Assembly (NCBI GenBank): GCA_963760715.1
Contig: CAVXDY010000005.1
Location: forward strand, 87,411 to 151,410
DNA from: CAVXDY01 sp963760715
Lineage (GTDB): Bacteria > Actinomycetota > Thermoleophilia > Miltoncostaeales > Miltoncostaeaceae
DNA length: 64,000 bases
Direction: 5' to 3'
Positions 50,996 through 59,201 of the stretch are shown here, in pieces (the first letter of the stretch is position 1; each line of letters starts with the position of its first letter). A program made the translations under genes and the position numbers. A model generated the notes under the pieces. That model saw only the letters and a list, made by a program, of their open reading frames with translations. It was not told the DNA's origin and ran no database searches.

Positions 50996-51757
50996 TTGGG
51001 ACGCACGACGCGCATCCAGCTGTGCGGCCGGCTGGTCGCCGAGATCGACGGCCACCCGGTGCAGGAGGCCCTCCCGGGCCGTCAGGGGCGCGCCCTGTTC
51101 GGCTACCTGGCGGCCAACCGCCACCGCGCCCACACCCGCGACGCGCTGATGGAGGCGCTCTGGCCGGACCGGGCCCCGGCGAGCGCCGACTCGGCCCTGA
51201 GCGCCCTCCTGTCGGGCATGCGCCGGGCGCTGGGGGAGGGGACCCTGGAGGGGAGGAGTGAGATCCGCCTGTGCCTCGAGCCCGGCGCCTGGGTGGACCT
51301 CGAGGCCGCCGAGGAGTCGATCCACCGCGCCGAGTCGGCCGTCGCCCGCGAGGCGTGGACCAGCGTCTGGGGACCGAGCCTCGCCGCACTCGCCGTCGCG
51401 CGGCGCACCTTCCTGCCGGAGGTGGACGCCCCCTGGGCCGACGAGTGGCGACGGCGCCTCGAGGAGATCCGCCTGGACGCCCTCGAGTGCTACAGCGCCT
51501 GTGCCCTGGGCATCGGCGGCGGTGAGCTGCCGGTGGGGGAGCGGGCGGCGCGCGAGCTGGTGGCCGGCGCTCCCTTTCGTGAGCAGGGGCAGCTCCTGCT
51601 GATGCGGATCCTGGTGGCCCGGGGAAACACCGCGGAGGCCCTGCGCGCCTACGAGGACCTCCGTGGCCTGCTGCGCGAGGAGCTCGGAGCGGCGCCCGGG
51701 CCCGAGCTGCGCGCCTTCCAGGCCGAGCTCCTGCGCGCCACCGCCTCGGGCGGGTGA
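50996..51757 (+). CDS. BTAD-type transcriptional regulator (short SARP-like)
   Basis: A 253-residue regulator. An N-terminal winged-helix domain (IQLCGRLVAEIDGHPVQEALPGRQGRALFGYLA in consecutive parts, then DALMEALWPDRAPASADSALSALLSGMRRAL) is followed by a helical BTAD domain to the end (FREQGQLLLMRILVARGNTAEALRAYEDLRGLLREELG, split). It resembles the N-terminal half of AfsR/SARP activators, with no ATPase or TPR domain attached. TTG at 50996 is the best start. It is divergent from the DUF1059 and sulfurtransferase genes, which it may control. Confidence 0.85.
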   Translation: MGRTTRIQLCGRLVAEIDGHPVQEALPGRQGRALFGYLAANRHRAHTRDALMEALWPDRAPASADSALSALLSGMRRALGEGTLEGRSEIRLCLEPGAWVDLEAAEESIHRAESAVAREAWTSVWGPSLAALAVARRTFLPEVDAPWADEWRRRLEEIRLDALECYSACALGIGGGELPVGERAARELVAGAPFREQGQLLLMRILVARGNTAEALRAYEDLRGLLREELGAAPGPELRAFQAELLRATASGG

Positions 51758-51762
51758 GGCGC

Positions 51763-51788
51763 AGCGGGCCGGCGCGCGCCGGCCCGCT
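51763..51788. terminator. perfect 26-bp palindrome between convergent genes
   Basis: AGCGGGCCGGCGC is followed directly by its complement GCGCCGGCCCGCT. It fills the gap between the BTAD and GNAT stop codons. Its shape and place suggest a bidirectional terminator without a T-tract. Confidence 0.6.
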
Positions 51789-52228
51789 CAGCCGAGACGT
51801 CGCCGGAAGAACGTGACCGAGATGCCCTCCTCGAAGCCGGCGCGCCGGAAGAGGGCGGCGGACGCGGGGTTGTCGCTGGACACGTCGGCGACCACCTCCG
51901 CCCGTCCGCGGGCGGTCAGCGCCTCGACCACCGCCGCGATCAGCCGGGTCGCGAGCCCCTCGCCCCGGTGGCCGGGCGCCACCGCGATCCACTCGAGATG
52001 CCCGGTGTCCTCGAGCACCTCGTAGCTCTCGGCCGCCAGCGCGAAGCCGACGACCTCTCCGTCGTGGTCGGCGACGAAGCAGAGCCCCGGCTCGTTCTCG
52101 AGGTGATCCGCGACCTCGTTCACCGTCCAGTAGTTGTAGGGCTTGTCGAGCACGTCGTAGCAGAGCAGTCCCAGGCGGTAGACCGCGGGAAGGTCCTCGA
52201 CGGTCATCGGGCGGAGCGCCGCGTTCAC
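51788..52228 (-). CDS. GNAT family acetyltransferase (RimI-like)
   Basis: A 146-residue acetyltransferase. It shows N-terminal LRPMTVEDLPAVYRL, the acetyl-CoA loop GHLEWIAVAPGHRGEGLATRLIAAV and the C-terminal SDNPASAALFRRAGFEEG. Relatives acetylate protein N-termini or small amines. GTG at 52228 overlaps the stop of the STAND ATPase gene (GTGA), so it is the third gene of the SIR2 operon by position. Whether it works with that system is unknown. Confidence 0.84.
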   Translation of the reverse strand: MNAALRPMTVEDLPAVYRLGLLCYDVLDKPYNYWTVNEVADHLENEPGLCFVADHDGEVVGFALAAESYEVLEDTGHLEWIAVAPGHRGEGLATRLIAAVVEALTARGRAEVVADVSSDNPASAALFRRAGFEEGISVTFFRRRLG

Positions 52229-54603
52229 CACGCCGATTCCTCGACCGTCGCGTCCGGATTGCCCAGCTCCTCGATGCGCGTCCCCCACTCCTCCATGAAG
52301 GCCGACGTCTCGTGCAGGAGCTCCTCTGCGCGCGGCGGCTCGGGCAGCAGGGAGCGCAGCGCCGGGCGGTCGTCCTCCGCGCATCGGCGCGCGACCTCGC
52401 CGGCGTCCACGGCGCTCATCCAGGGGAACGGGGCCCGGAGCCGGTCCACGGCCTCCCCCAGGTCGCCACCCGCTCCCGCGTGGTCGATCAGGCGGTCAAC
52501 GGCCCGATCGACCTGCTCGCAGTAGAAGTCCCGCGTGTAGGCGTCGGGAGCGCTCTGGTTGCGGGCCTGGAAGAAATAGGCGTGGAGCACCGCGCGTCCG
52601 TGGGGGGCGAACGCATCGGCCGGCGCGTCGGGCCAGCGGACGTCCGCGGCGAGCCGGTGCAGGTTGGCCGCCAGCTCGTCGTCGCCCAGGTCGGGGACGA
52701 GCCCGGCCGACTCGCGCCAGTCCTCGCGCGCCTGCGCGCCGCCGTGCTCGGCGTGCAGCTCGGCACGCTCGAAGAGGGCCCAGGCGATGCCCCATTCCCC
52801 TCGCCCCTCCTGCCGGAGAAGGTCCACGGCCGCGTCGTAGTACCCGGCCGCCTGGCCGTACCGCCTCGCGCGTTCCGCGTCGTCCGCCGTGGCGCGGTAG
52901 CGGTACGTGTGAGCGAGGAAGATCTGGATCAGGGCGCCGACGTGCCGCTGATCCCCGTCGAGCTTGGCCGCGCTCGGGGGGAGCCCGCAGAGGCGACGCA
53001 CCCCGAGGAGGGATTGGAAGACGCTCTCCCAGCGCTCCGGCCGGGAGTCCTTGCGATACCCGGTCGGATACTCGGCCACGAACGTCCTGAGGCGGGACGT
53101 GAACTCGGCGTCGTCCTGCGTCCTCTCCCAGTCGTCCAGGAGGTCCGAGATGAAGGGGAACGGGACGTAGCAGCCCCACCAGAAGAACGCGTCGAAGAAC
53201 TGATGGGCGAAGCGCGCCCGGCTGCGCTTTCGGGCCGCCGGGGTGTCGGCGCCACGGGCCTCGTAGTGGAGCCAGTCGCGGGCCCCCGCCTGCCAGTCCG
53301 GCCGCTCGTAGCGGTACCAGGCGCCGTAGGCCACCTGGTCGTCGCCGGCGCGCTCCTCGTAGCCGGCCAGCCACGCGCTCATCTGGGCGGCCGCCCGCTG
53401 ATTGGCCCGCTGCCAGCCGGCGAGGTCGTTCCTCGCGAACTCGTTCGCGAACCGCTCGCGGGTGAGGGCGTCGAGCCGGAAGAAACGCGAGTCCCGGGGA
53501 TCCGCCTCGTCCTCCTCGATCAGCAGGTTCCGCTGGAGCCCGGCGATCAGATCGGCCCCCTCGCCGGGCCGGCGGTCGAGGAACTCCTCGAGCAACCCGG
53601 CGTCGAAGCTGCGCAGCACGCAGCAGCCCTTCACGACCGGCTCGAGGTCGGGGGGGACGAGGGCCCGGACCCCCGCCGGGGCCCCCGCCGCCGCGCCGCT
53701 CACCGGGCCCGGGTCCGCCAGGCGCGCCTCGACGACCGACGGCTCCAGCGGGCCCTCGAGCTGCTGCATCCTGAGGACGGCCTGGGCGACGTCCGCCGCG
53801 TTCCCGTGGCTGAGTCGCTCGACCACGCCGAGCAGCTCGTCGGTGACGGCGGCCCCAGGGAGGCAGGTCTCCAGCATCTCCCGGATGTCGTCCCCGGTGA
53901 GGGGCGGAACCTGGCGCTCGATCACCTCGGCCTCGGGCGGGCTCAGCACCGCCGGAGCGGCCGGGGTCCGCGCGACCACGGTGACGGTGCCCGGAAGGCG
54001 CCGGACGACGTCGAGGAGCCACGGGCCGAGGGCGCCCGTCGCGACGTGATCGAAGTTGTCGACGATCACGAGGGCCGGTCGGTCTCCCAGCACGAGGGGG
54101 TAGCAGTCGGCGAAGATCTGCGCGAGATCGGTCTGGGACTGCACGATGCCGGGCCCCGCGTCGTCGGTGAGATGAGCGGCCTCGCTCGCCGCATTCGCGA
54201 GCGCCGTCGTGATGTCGCCCAGGTTCCGCACGGCGCGTCCCACGTTCCGCCCCGCGTCCTCCTCGAGCTTGACGATGTCGCGGACGAGCTTGGACAGCAC
54301 CTCGCGGAAGCGGGCGTACGCCGGGGAGAGCGCGAGCGCCGACTCGTCGGCGGGACTCGCCCCGCGCCCGTCCGACTCGCTCACCGCGATGCTGAACACG
54401 GCCGTCGGCCGCACCTCGGGGAGCCGGTGGCGGACGTGCCGCAGGAACGTCGTCTTCCCGCTTCCCGGGACCCCGTGGAGGTCGACGATCCTCGCCTCAT
54501 CCTGGGGCGGGCTCATGGCGAGGGTCTCGAAGAGGTCGTGGCGCCCCACGAAGACGTCGCCGGGGGCCGGGGCCGGTCCGGAGGAGGATCGCCCGTCGGC
54601 CAT
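52225..54603 (-). CDS. STAND-type P-loop ATPase with helical repeat C-terminus (candidate immune partner)
   Basis: A 792-residue cytosolic protein. The NTPase domain starts after VFVGRHDLFETL: Walker A GVPGSGKTT (44-52), Walker B ALVIVDNFDH (177-186), sensor-like VTVVART, and a winged-helix-like region to about 420. The remaining ~370 residues are helical, rich in Trp/Tyr/Arg with TPR-like periodicity (AAGYYDAAVDLLRQEGRGEWG). No nuclease, TIR or toxin domain is seen. ATG shares its base A with the SIR2-gene stop (TGATG), so translation is coupled to it. Confidence 0.85.
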   Translation of the reverse strand: MADGRSSSGPAPAPGDVFVGRHDLFETLAMSPPQDEARIVDLHGVPGSGKTTFLRHVRHRLPEVRPTAVFSIAVSESDGRGASPADESALALSPAYARFREVLSKLVRDIVKLEEDAGRNVGRAVRNLGDITTALANAASEAAHLTDDAGPGIVQSQTDLAQIFADCYPLVLGDRPALVIVDNFDHVATGALGPWLLDVVRRLPGTVTVVARTPAAPAVLSPPEAEVIERQVPPLTGDDIREMLETCLPGAAVTDELLGVVERLSHGNAADVAQAVLRMQQLEGPLEPSVVEARLADPGPVSGAAAGAPAGVRALVPPDLEPVVKGCCVLRSFDAGLLEEFLDRRPGEGADLIAGLQRNLLIEEDEADPRDSRFFRLDALTRERFANEFARNDLAGWQRANQRAAAQMSAWLAGYEERAGDDQVAYGAWYRYERPDWQAGARDWLHYEARGADTPAARKRSRARFAHQFFDAFFWWGCYVPFPFISDLLDDWERTQDDAEFTSRLRTFVAEYPTGYRKDSRPERWESVFQSLLGVRRLCGLPPSAAKLDGDQRHVGALIQIFLAHTYRYRATADDAERARRYGQAAGYYDAAVDLLRQEGRGEWGIAWALFERAELHAEHGGAQAREDWRESAGLVPDLGDDELAANLHRLAADVRWPDAPADAFAPHGRAVLHAYFFQARNQSAPDAYTRDFYCEQVDRAVDRLIDHAGAGGDLGEAVDRLRAPFPWMSAVDAGEVARRCAEDDRPALRSLLPEPPRAEELLHETSAFMEEWGTRIEELGNPDATVEESAW

Positions 54604-57600
54604 CAGCGACGGTCGACCATCTCGGCGAGGAGCACCGCGCCGTCGAGGAGGAGGGCGACGCGGCTGCCGGTCCAGTCGTCGCGCCGGCCCCCCGTCCAGG
54701 CGAGGCCGAGCCCGAGCACGCCGGCGTCGGCCTGCAGGAGCAGCTCCCCGCTGGAGAGCTCGAGCATGTGGGCGCTCCCGTCGGTGGCGGCGGAGGCGAG
54801 AAGGCTTCCGTCGCTGGAGAAGGCGAGGGCGTTCACGTCGTCCGCGTGACCCTCGAGGTAGTGCGGAGCGTCCCCGGCGCGCTCGTCAAGCAGGCCGATG
54901 CGCCCGTCCTCGCAGCCGAAGGCGATGCGGGCCTCCTGTGGCGAGCAGGCGATGACGTTGACCTGGTCCCCGGGATCGACCAGCGCGACGCCGTCGCGTG
55001 GGTCCTCCACCTCCCAGCACATGATCGGCCCATCCTGGCCGGCCGAGAACACCCGCCGGCCGTCGGCGGAGAAGGCGACGGCCAGGGCGGGGCGCTTGCG
55101 CTTCGGCACGAGCTCCCTCGGCTCCGGATCGCCCTGCATCTCCCAGATCCTGACGCACCCGTCGGCGCACGCCGCGGCGACGCGGCCTCCATCCGGGGAG
55201 ACGGCGACGGCCCGCACCGACCGCGGCGACCGGAGCGAGAGGACGCCGCTGCCGTCCTGGCGGCCCCAGACGTGCACCGTTCCCCCGCCGCCGCTCCAGG
55301 CCAGGTGGTCGCTGTCGGCGGAGAACGCGAGGGCGCCGATCTTGGCCCCCGCGCCGGCCTCCAGCGGCGCTCGCGCGGGGCGCCCGTCGTCCGCCTCGCG
55401 TATCCGCACCTGACCGTCGTCGCCGCCGGTCGCGACCAGCTGCCCGTCGGGGGACATCGCGATGGCGCTGACGCTGCTCATCTCCTCGTCCAGGGGCTGC
55501 CCGGTCTCGGCTTCGGCGACGTCCCAGATCCGCACCCTGCCGTCAACGTCGCCGGAGGCAAGCCGGTCCCCCGCGGGTGAGAAGGCGACGGCCCTGATCG
55601 GGCTGCTCGCGTCGCGCATGACGGTGGTCGGCTCCCGGTCACCGTGCGGCTGCCAGAGCCGGACGCTGCCATCGTCGCTGCCCGAGGCGAGCCGCAGGGG
55701 CTCTCCCGTGGGCGAGAACGCGACGGCCATCACCGAGGTGTCGGGGCCCGCCAGGATCACCGGCTCCCGGCCGCCCGCGAGGTCCCACATCCCGACGCCC
55801 GCGTACTGCTCCCCGAAGGCCAGGAGGTCGCCGTCCGGCGAGAACGTGATCGACGTGACCGCCTCGGTTCCGACGTCGCGGGCCATCGTCTCCCGCTCCT
55901 CCGCCAGGTTCCAGATCCGCACCCGGCCCTGGTCCCCCCCCAGGGCAAGGACGTCGCCCCTGGGGGAGTAGGCGACGGCCGTGGCCGGCTTGGCGCCGTC
56001 GCCGGGGACCGCCGGCGCGGGCCCGCCGCCGACGCGGGAGGTCCGCACGCTGCCGTCGTCGGCGCACGACGCCACCTGAGAACCGTCGGGGGAGATGGCG
56101 ACCGAGCACACCGAGGCGTCGCCGTGGTCGGCGAGCGCGTCGTGTGTGCGGGCCCCGATGTCCCAGATCCGCACGCTGCCATCGGACCCGCCGGTGACGA
56201 TCGCGCGTCCGTCGGGCGCGAAGGCGAGGGCCCTGATCGCTCCCACACCCGTGGGGATCTCGGTCGGCTGCCCCAGCAGCTCCGAGTCCCAGATCCGGAG
56301 GATCCCCTTGCTGCCCCCGGAGGCGAGGCGCCCGTCGACCGAGAACGCGAGCGCGTTGATGGCCGTCTCGTACAGGCAGGCCTCGCGCACGAGGGCGCCG
56401 AGCAGGCGGGGGCGGCGCCAGAGCGGGCGAAGGTGGAGCGGCGGCAGCAGGGAGAGGGACTCCAGCCGGCCGGCGTCGATGCCCTCGGGAGCGTCCAGCA
56501 GCATCAGGCGCAGGCTGGCGGCGAGCGTGGCCAGGTCGGGGTGGCCGGCCAGCAGATGGCCCGAGGTCTCGAGAAAGCGGTCGAGCCAGGCGATCGCCCT
56601 GTCCTCGGGCAGGAACCCGGCGGCGGTGGCGAGGTCCCGCTCCACCGCGTGAGGTCCGGAGAGGTGGGCGTGGACGGCGAGGAAGCCGACATCGCGGGCG
56701 ACGGCCTGAAGAGCCTCGGGATCGCGTGCGCCGTGCATGTGGTGGACGAGGTGGTCCCAGATGTAGAGGTCGTCGTCCGGCAGGGTCGCCCAGTCACCCT
56801 TCGAGGAGCACCGGCACGCGTAGGCCTCGAGCAGCCGGCCGTGGTTCTCCATGAGATCGTCGGCCAGCAGCAGGAGCAGCGCCTGTTTGACGCGAATGTC
56901 GGCGGGCTTCGGCGTGTTCTGGGCATCGGATGCCGTCGCCTGGATCGTGACGAGATTCCACTTCGCCAGGGTCTCGACGAGCGCCTGCACGTCATCGGGC
57001 CCCCGCCTCCAGAGCGTCTCGAGGGCGATCCGGGGGATCGGCTCGTCCTCCCGGAAGATCGCCAGCTGCCGGTACCTTCGGGCGTCGTCCTCCGGGAGGG
57101 CGTCGAGGGCGACCCGCATGGCCGCGAAGGCCCCCGCATAGTCCCCGCCACCGAGGAACCTGCCGCTCGCGAGATCGTCCGCCACCGCCGCGCAGGTGCG
57201 TCCCCCCTTGCCGATGGCCGCGCCGACGAGGGCGAGGGCCTGAGGCAGCCGGTCCGTGGCGGTGAGGATCCGCTCGACGTCGCCCGGCGCCCAGTCCGGC
57301 TCCGACCCGCCCGCCCTGCGCCCGGCCGCCTTCTCGAGAAGCCTCACGGCCGCCTCCGGTCCGAGCACGTCGATCTCGACGACCGCCGCCCGGAAGCCGC
57401 CGAGGATGGAGCGGTGGATGGTCGTGCACAGCGTCCGCCCCTTCAGACCGGTCACGTCGAGGGCCTGGAGGGCCCCCCCGGTCAGAACGTCCTCCAGCAC
57501 GACGAGGCACCGGCGCTCGGCCAGGGCCTTGCGAAGGTCGTCCTTGAGACGATCGTCCGCCGCGGGATCGTTCTCAGCCACCTGGATGCCCAGTCGTCCG

Positions 57601-58763
57601 GCGAGACGCCTCCGGGCGGCGTGGATGTCGCCGGACCCGAGCTCGACCCAATAGACCCCGTTAACAAAGGTCCGGAGCACCTGCTCGTCGTGAGCGAGCT
57701 GGGCTGCGAGGACCCGCCTCCCGACCCCCTTCCGGGGTGCTCCGCCCGGTCCGGTGACCCCGGTGATCGCCACGATCGGGGAATCTCCGAGCAGCTCCGT
57801 CCGAATTCGGTCGAGATCCTCGGGCCGGTCGAGATAGTCGGGCGGCGGCGGCGGGACGTCGTGCGCCGTGCCCATGGCCGGGGGCTCGGCGGTCGCTGCG
57901 GTGGGGGCGGCGATCCCCTCCTCGGCAGCCTGCCCCAGCGGTCGAAGCTCCCGGAGGAACGGCAGCAGATCCCCATGGCCCTCGCCGTACGGGAGAACCC
58001 TGATCGGCTCGCCCTGGTGCTCGTGGCGGAGCGCCTCGGCCTCCCCGTCGGTGCAGAGGCGATAGTGCCGGCTTTCGCTTTCCTGGAACTTGCGCAGGAA
58101 CAACCGCAGGGCCGCAAAGTTGGGGTCCTTGAGGCCCTCGCCGCAGCCGACGAACACGAGCTTCTTGACCACCGTCAGGGCCTGCTGGATCTCCTGGGGC
58201 GCGTCCGCCTGCATCACTTGTCCGTAGGAGCCGATGCCGAGCACGACCGACTCGGGCTCCTCCCAGTGGCCGTGCAGGTGGATGATCCGCCGCTCGTCCC
58301 CCTGCAGCACCCTCTGGACGTCTCCGGGGTGTCTCCACGTCACCGGCCGAAGCTGCGTCACCTCCTCGAGGAGGCCGTCGTAGTTGGTGGTCGCGATCAG
58401 CGCGCCGAGATCCGCGAGGGCCTCGATCAGCTCGCGGTTCCGGCACGCGAGGCTCCCGACGGTCCCCCTCAGCCAGCTCCTGTACTCGCCGCTCTCGGGG
58501 CCCCCGAGGGCATCGGTCACGAGGCCGGCGCCGGACACCATCATGCCCACCTTCTGGGACCGGATCAGGTCACGGTAGGTCTTGGCGTCGTCTGCGCTGA
58601 GGCCCAGCTCCACGGCCCGATCGACCCCGTCCTCGAGGAGCCCGCCCCAGCCGGCCACCGGCTCGGCGCCGGTCGCGGCCATGGAGACCCCCGCGCCGAC
58701 GACGATGACGACCTGACCCTTGGCGATCGCCTCGGCCAGCTCATCCCGGAGCGTGGCGCTCAA
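54603..58763 (-). CDS. SIR2-like NADase / NB-ARC ATPase / WD40 repeat protein
   Basis: A 1386-residue protein. Residues ~1-275 are a SIR2-like domain with GAGVS (23-27), TTNYD (125-129, Asn127) and HLHG (162-165, His164), the catalytic pair of defence NADases such as ThsA and DSR. Residues ~310-700 resemble the NB-ARC/APAF1 region: Walker B LVVLED, LPQALAL (506-512) and the helical DDLYIWDHLVHHM. The Walker A site is degenerate (GPGGAPRKGVGRR, 338-350). From ~800 to the end there are about 14 WD40 repeats (AFSPDG...VRIWD pattern), enough for two seven-bladed propellers. TTG start. First gene of a coupled operon. Confidence 0.88.
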   Translation of the reverse strand: MSATLRDELAEAIAKGQVVIVVGAGVSMAATGAEPVAGWGGLLEDGVDRAVELGLSADDAKTYRDLIRSQKVGMMVSGAGLVTDALGGPESGEYRSWLRGTVGSLACRNRELIEALADLGALIATTNYDGLLEEVTQLRPVTWRHPGDVQRVLQGDERRIIHLHGHWEEPESVVLGIGSYGQVMQADAPQEIQQALTVVKKLVFVGCGEGLKDPNFAALRLFLRKFQESESRHYRLCTDGEAEALRHEHQGEPIRVLPYGEGHGDLLPFLRELRPLGQAAEEGIAAPTAATAEPPAMGTAHDVPPPPPDYLDRPEDLDRIRTELLGDSPIVAITGVTGPGGAPRKGVGRRVLAAQLAHDEQVLRTFVNGVYWVELGSGDIHAARRRLAGRLGIQVAENDPAADDRLKDDLRKALAERRCLVVLEDVLTGGALQALDVTGLKGRTLCTTIHRSILGGFRAAVVEIDVLGPEAAVRLLEKAAGRRAGGSEPDWAPGDVERILTATDRLPQALALVGAAIGKGGRTCAAVADDLASGRFLGGGDYAGAFAAMRVALDALPEDDARRYRQLAIFREDEPIPRIALETLWRRGPDDVQALVETLAKWNLVTIQATASDAQNTPKPADIRVKQALLLLLADDLMENHGRLLEAYACRCSSKGDWATLPDDDLYIWDHLVHHMHGARDPEALQAVARDVGFLAVHAHLSGPHAVERDLATAAGFLPEDRAIAWLDRFLETSGHLLAGHPDLATLAASLRLMLLDAPEGIDAGRLESLSLLPPLHLRPLWRRPRLLGALVREACLYETAINALAFSVDGRLASGGSKGILRIWDSELLGQPTEIPTGVGAIRALAFAPDGRAIVTGGSDGSVRIWDIGARTHDALADHGDASVCSVAISPDGSQVASCADDGSVRTSRVGGGPAPAVPGDGAKPATAVAYSPRGDVLALGGDQGRVRIWNLAEERETMARDVGTEAVTSITFSPDGDLLAFGEQYAGVGMWDLAGGREPVILAGPDTSVMAVAFSPTGEPLRLASGSDDGSVRLWQPHGDREPTTVMRDASSPIRAVAFSPAGDRLASGDVDGRVRIWDVAEAETGQPLDEEMSSVSAIAMSPDGQLVATGGDDGQVRIREADDGRPARAPLEAGAGAKIGALAFSADSDHLAWSGGGGTVHVWGRQDGSGVLSLRSPRSVRAVAVSPDGGRVAAACADGCVRIWEMQGDPEPRELVPKRKRPALAVAFSADGRRVFSAGQDGPIMCWEVEDPRDGVALVDPGDQVNVIACSPQEARIAFGCEDGRIGLLDERAGDAPHYLEGHADDVNALAFSSDGSLLASAATDGSAHMLELSSGELLLQADAGVLGLGLAWTGGRRDDWTGSRVALLLDGAVLLAEMVDRR

Positions 58764-58975
58764 CGGCTCGCCGCCGTCTCGGGCGCGGTCGGCATACGCG
58801 CGCGGGTCGCTGCCACCCCTCCGGCCTCCTCGAAAAGCCGCTGAACCGCAAGCTTATCCCGCTTCACCGCGGGTGAGATGGGCCGCCGGGAGGGAATCGG
58901 AGACCGCCCTCACCGACCCCTACGCACCGCCCTCCGCTTCGGCCTCCATCCGGACGAGACGGGTGCTGGAGCCCA
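58764..58975. other. 212-bp gap upstream of the SIR2-STAND operon
   Basis: No gene is supported here. On the minus strand TAAGCT (58851-58856) in a relatively AT-rich patch might be the -10 of the operon, giving a leader of about 85 nt. No repeat, att site or transposon remnant is visible. Confidence 0.35.
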
Positions 58976-59167
58976 TCAGGACCTCGTGATCGAGAGCGCA
59001 CCCACGGGACAGGTGTCGCAGAGCTCCTTCGCGCGCCCCTCGTCGATCTCGGCGACGAGGACACGGGCGATGCCGTGCTCGTCCAGTTCGACGGCCTCCG
59101 GGTCGAGCGCCACGCATTCCCCGGAGCCGATGCAGGCGTCCGGATCGACGATCAGGTGTACGAGCAT
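58976..59167 (-). CDS. ferredoxin, single-cluster (P450/oxygenase type)
   Basis: A 63-residue ferredoxin. Cys in CIGSGEC (Cx5C) and LCDTCPVGAL give four cysteines for one 3Fe-4S or 4Fe-4S cluster. Small ferredoxins with this spacing usually serve cytochrome P450s. ATG follows GGAGG. It lies 34 nt after the FAD reductase gene on the same strand, so the pair form an electron-transfer unit. No P450 or oxygenase gene is present in the window. Confidence 0.9.
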   Translation of the reverse strand: MLVHLIVDPDACIGSGECVALDPEAVELDEHGIARVLVAEIDEGRAKELCDTCPVGALSITRS

Positions 59168-59201
59168 GATGGGGCCCTCCTCGGGCGTGGTGGGGTGATG
59201 G

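Noticed and set aside
51788..54603. Toxin-antitoxin pair of GNAT toxin and DNA-binding antitoxin
   Set aside because: GNAT toxins of the TacT type are preceded by a small RHH antitoxin; here the preceding gene is a 792-residue ATPase.
54606..56365. CRISPR array or tandem DNA repeat
   Set aside because: The periodicity of about 126 bp comes from WD40-coding units that differ in DNA sequence and stay in one frame; no short identical repeats with spacers occur.
55644..58844. Long plus-strand open frame (about 1066 codons) opposite the SIR2/WD40 gene
   Set aside because: It is antisense to a protein with clear domains, and its translation is rich in Arg/Gly/Pro/His without motifs, as expected from the complementary strand of GC-biased codons.
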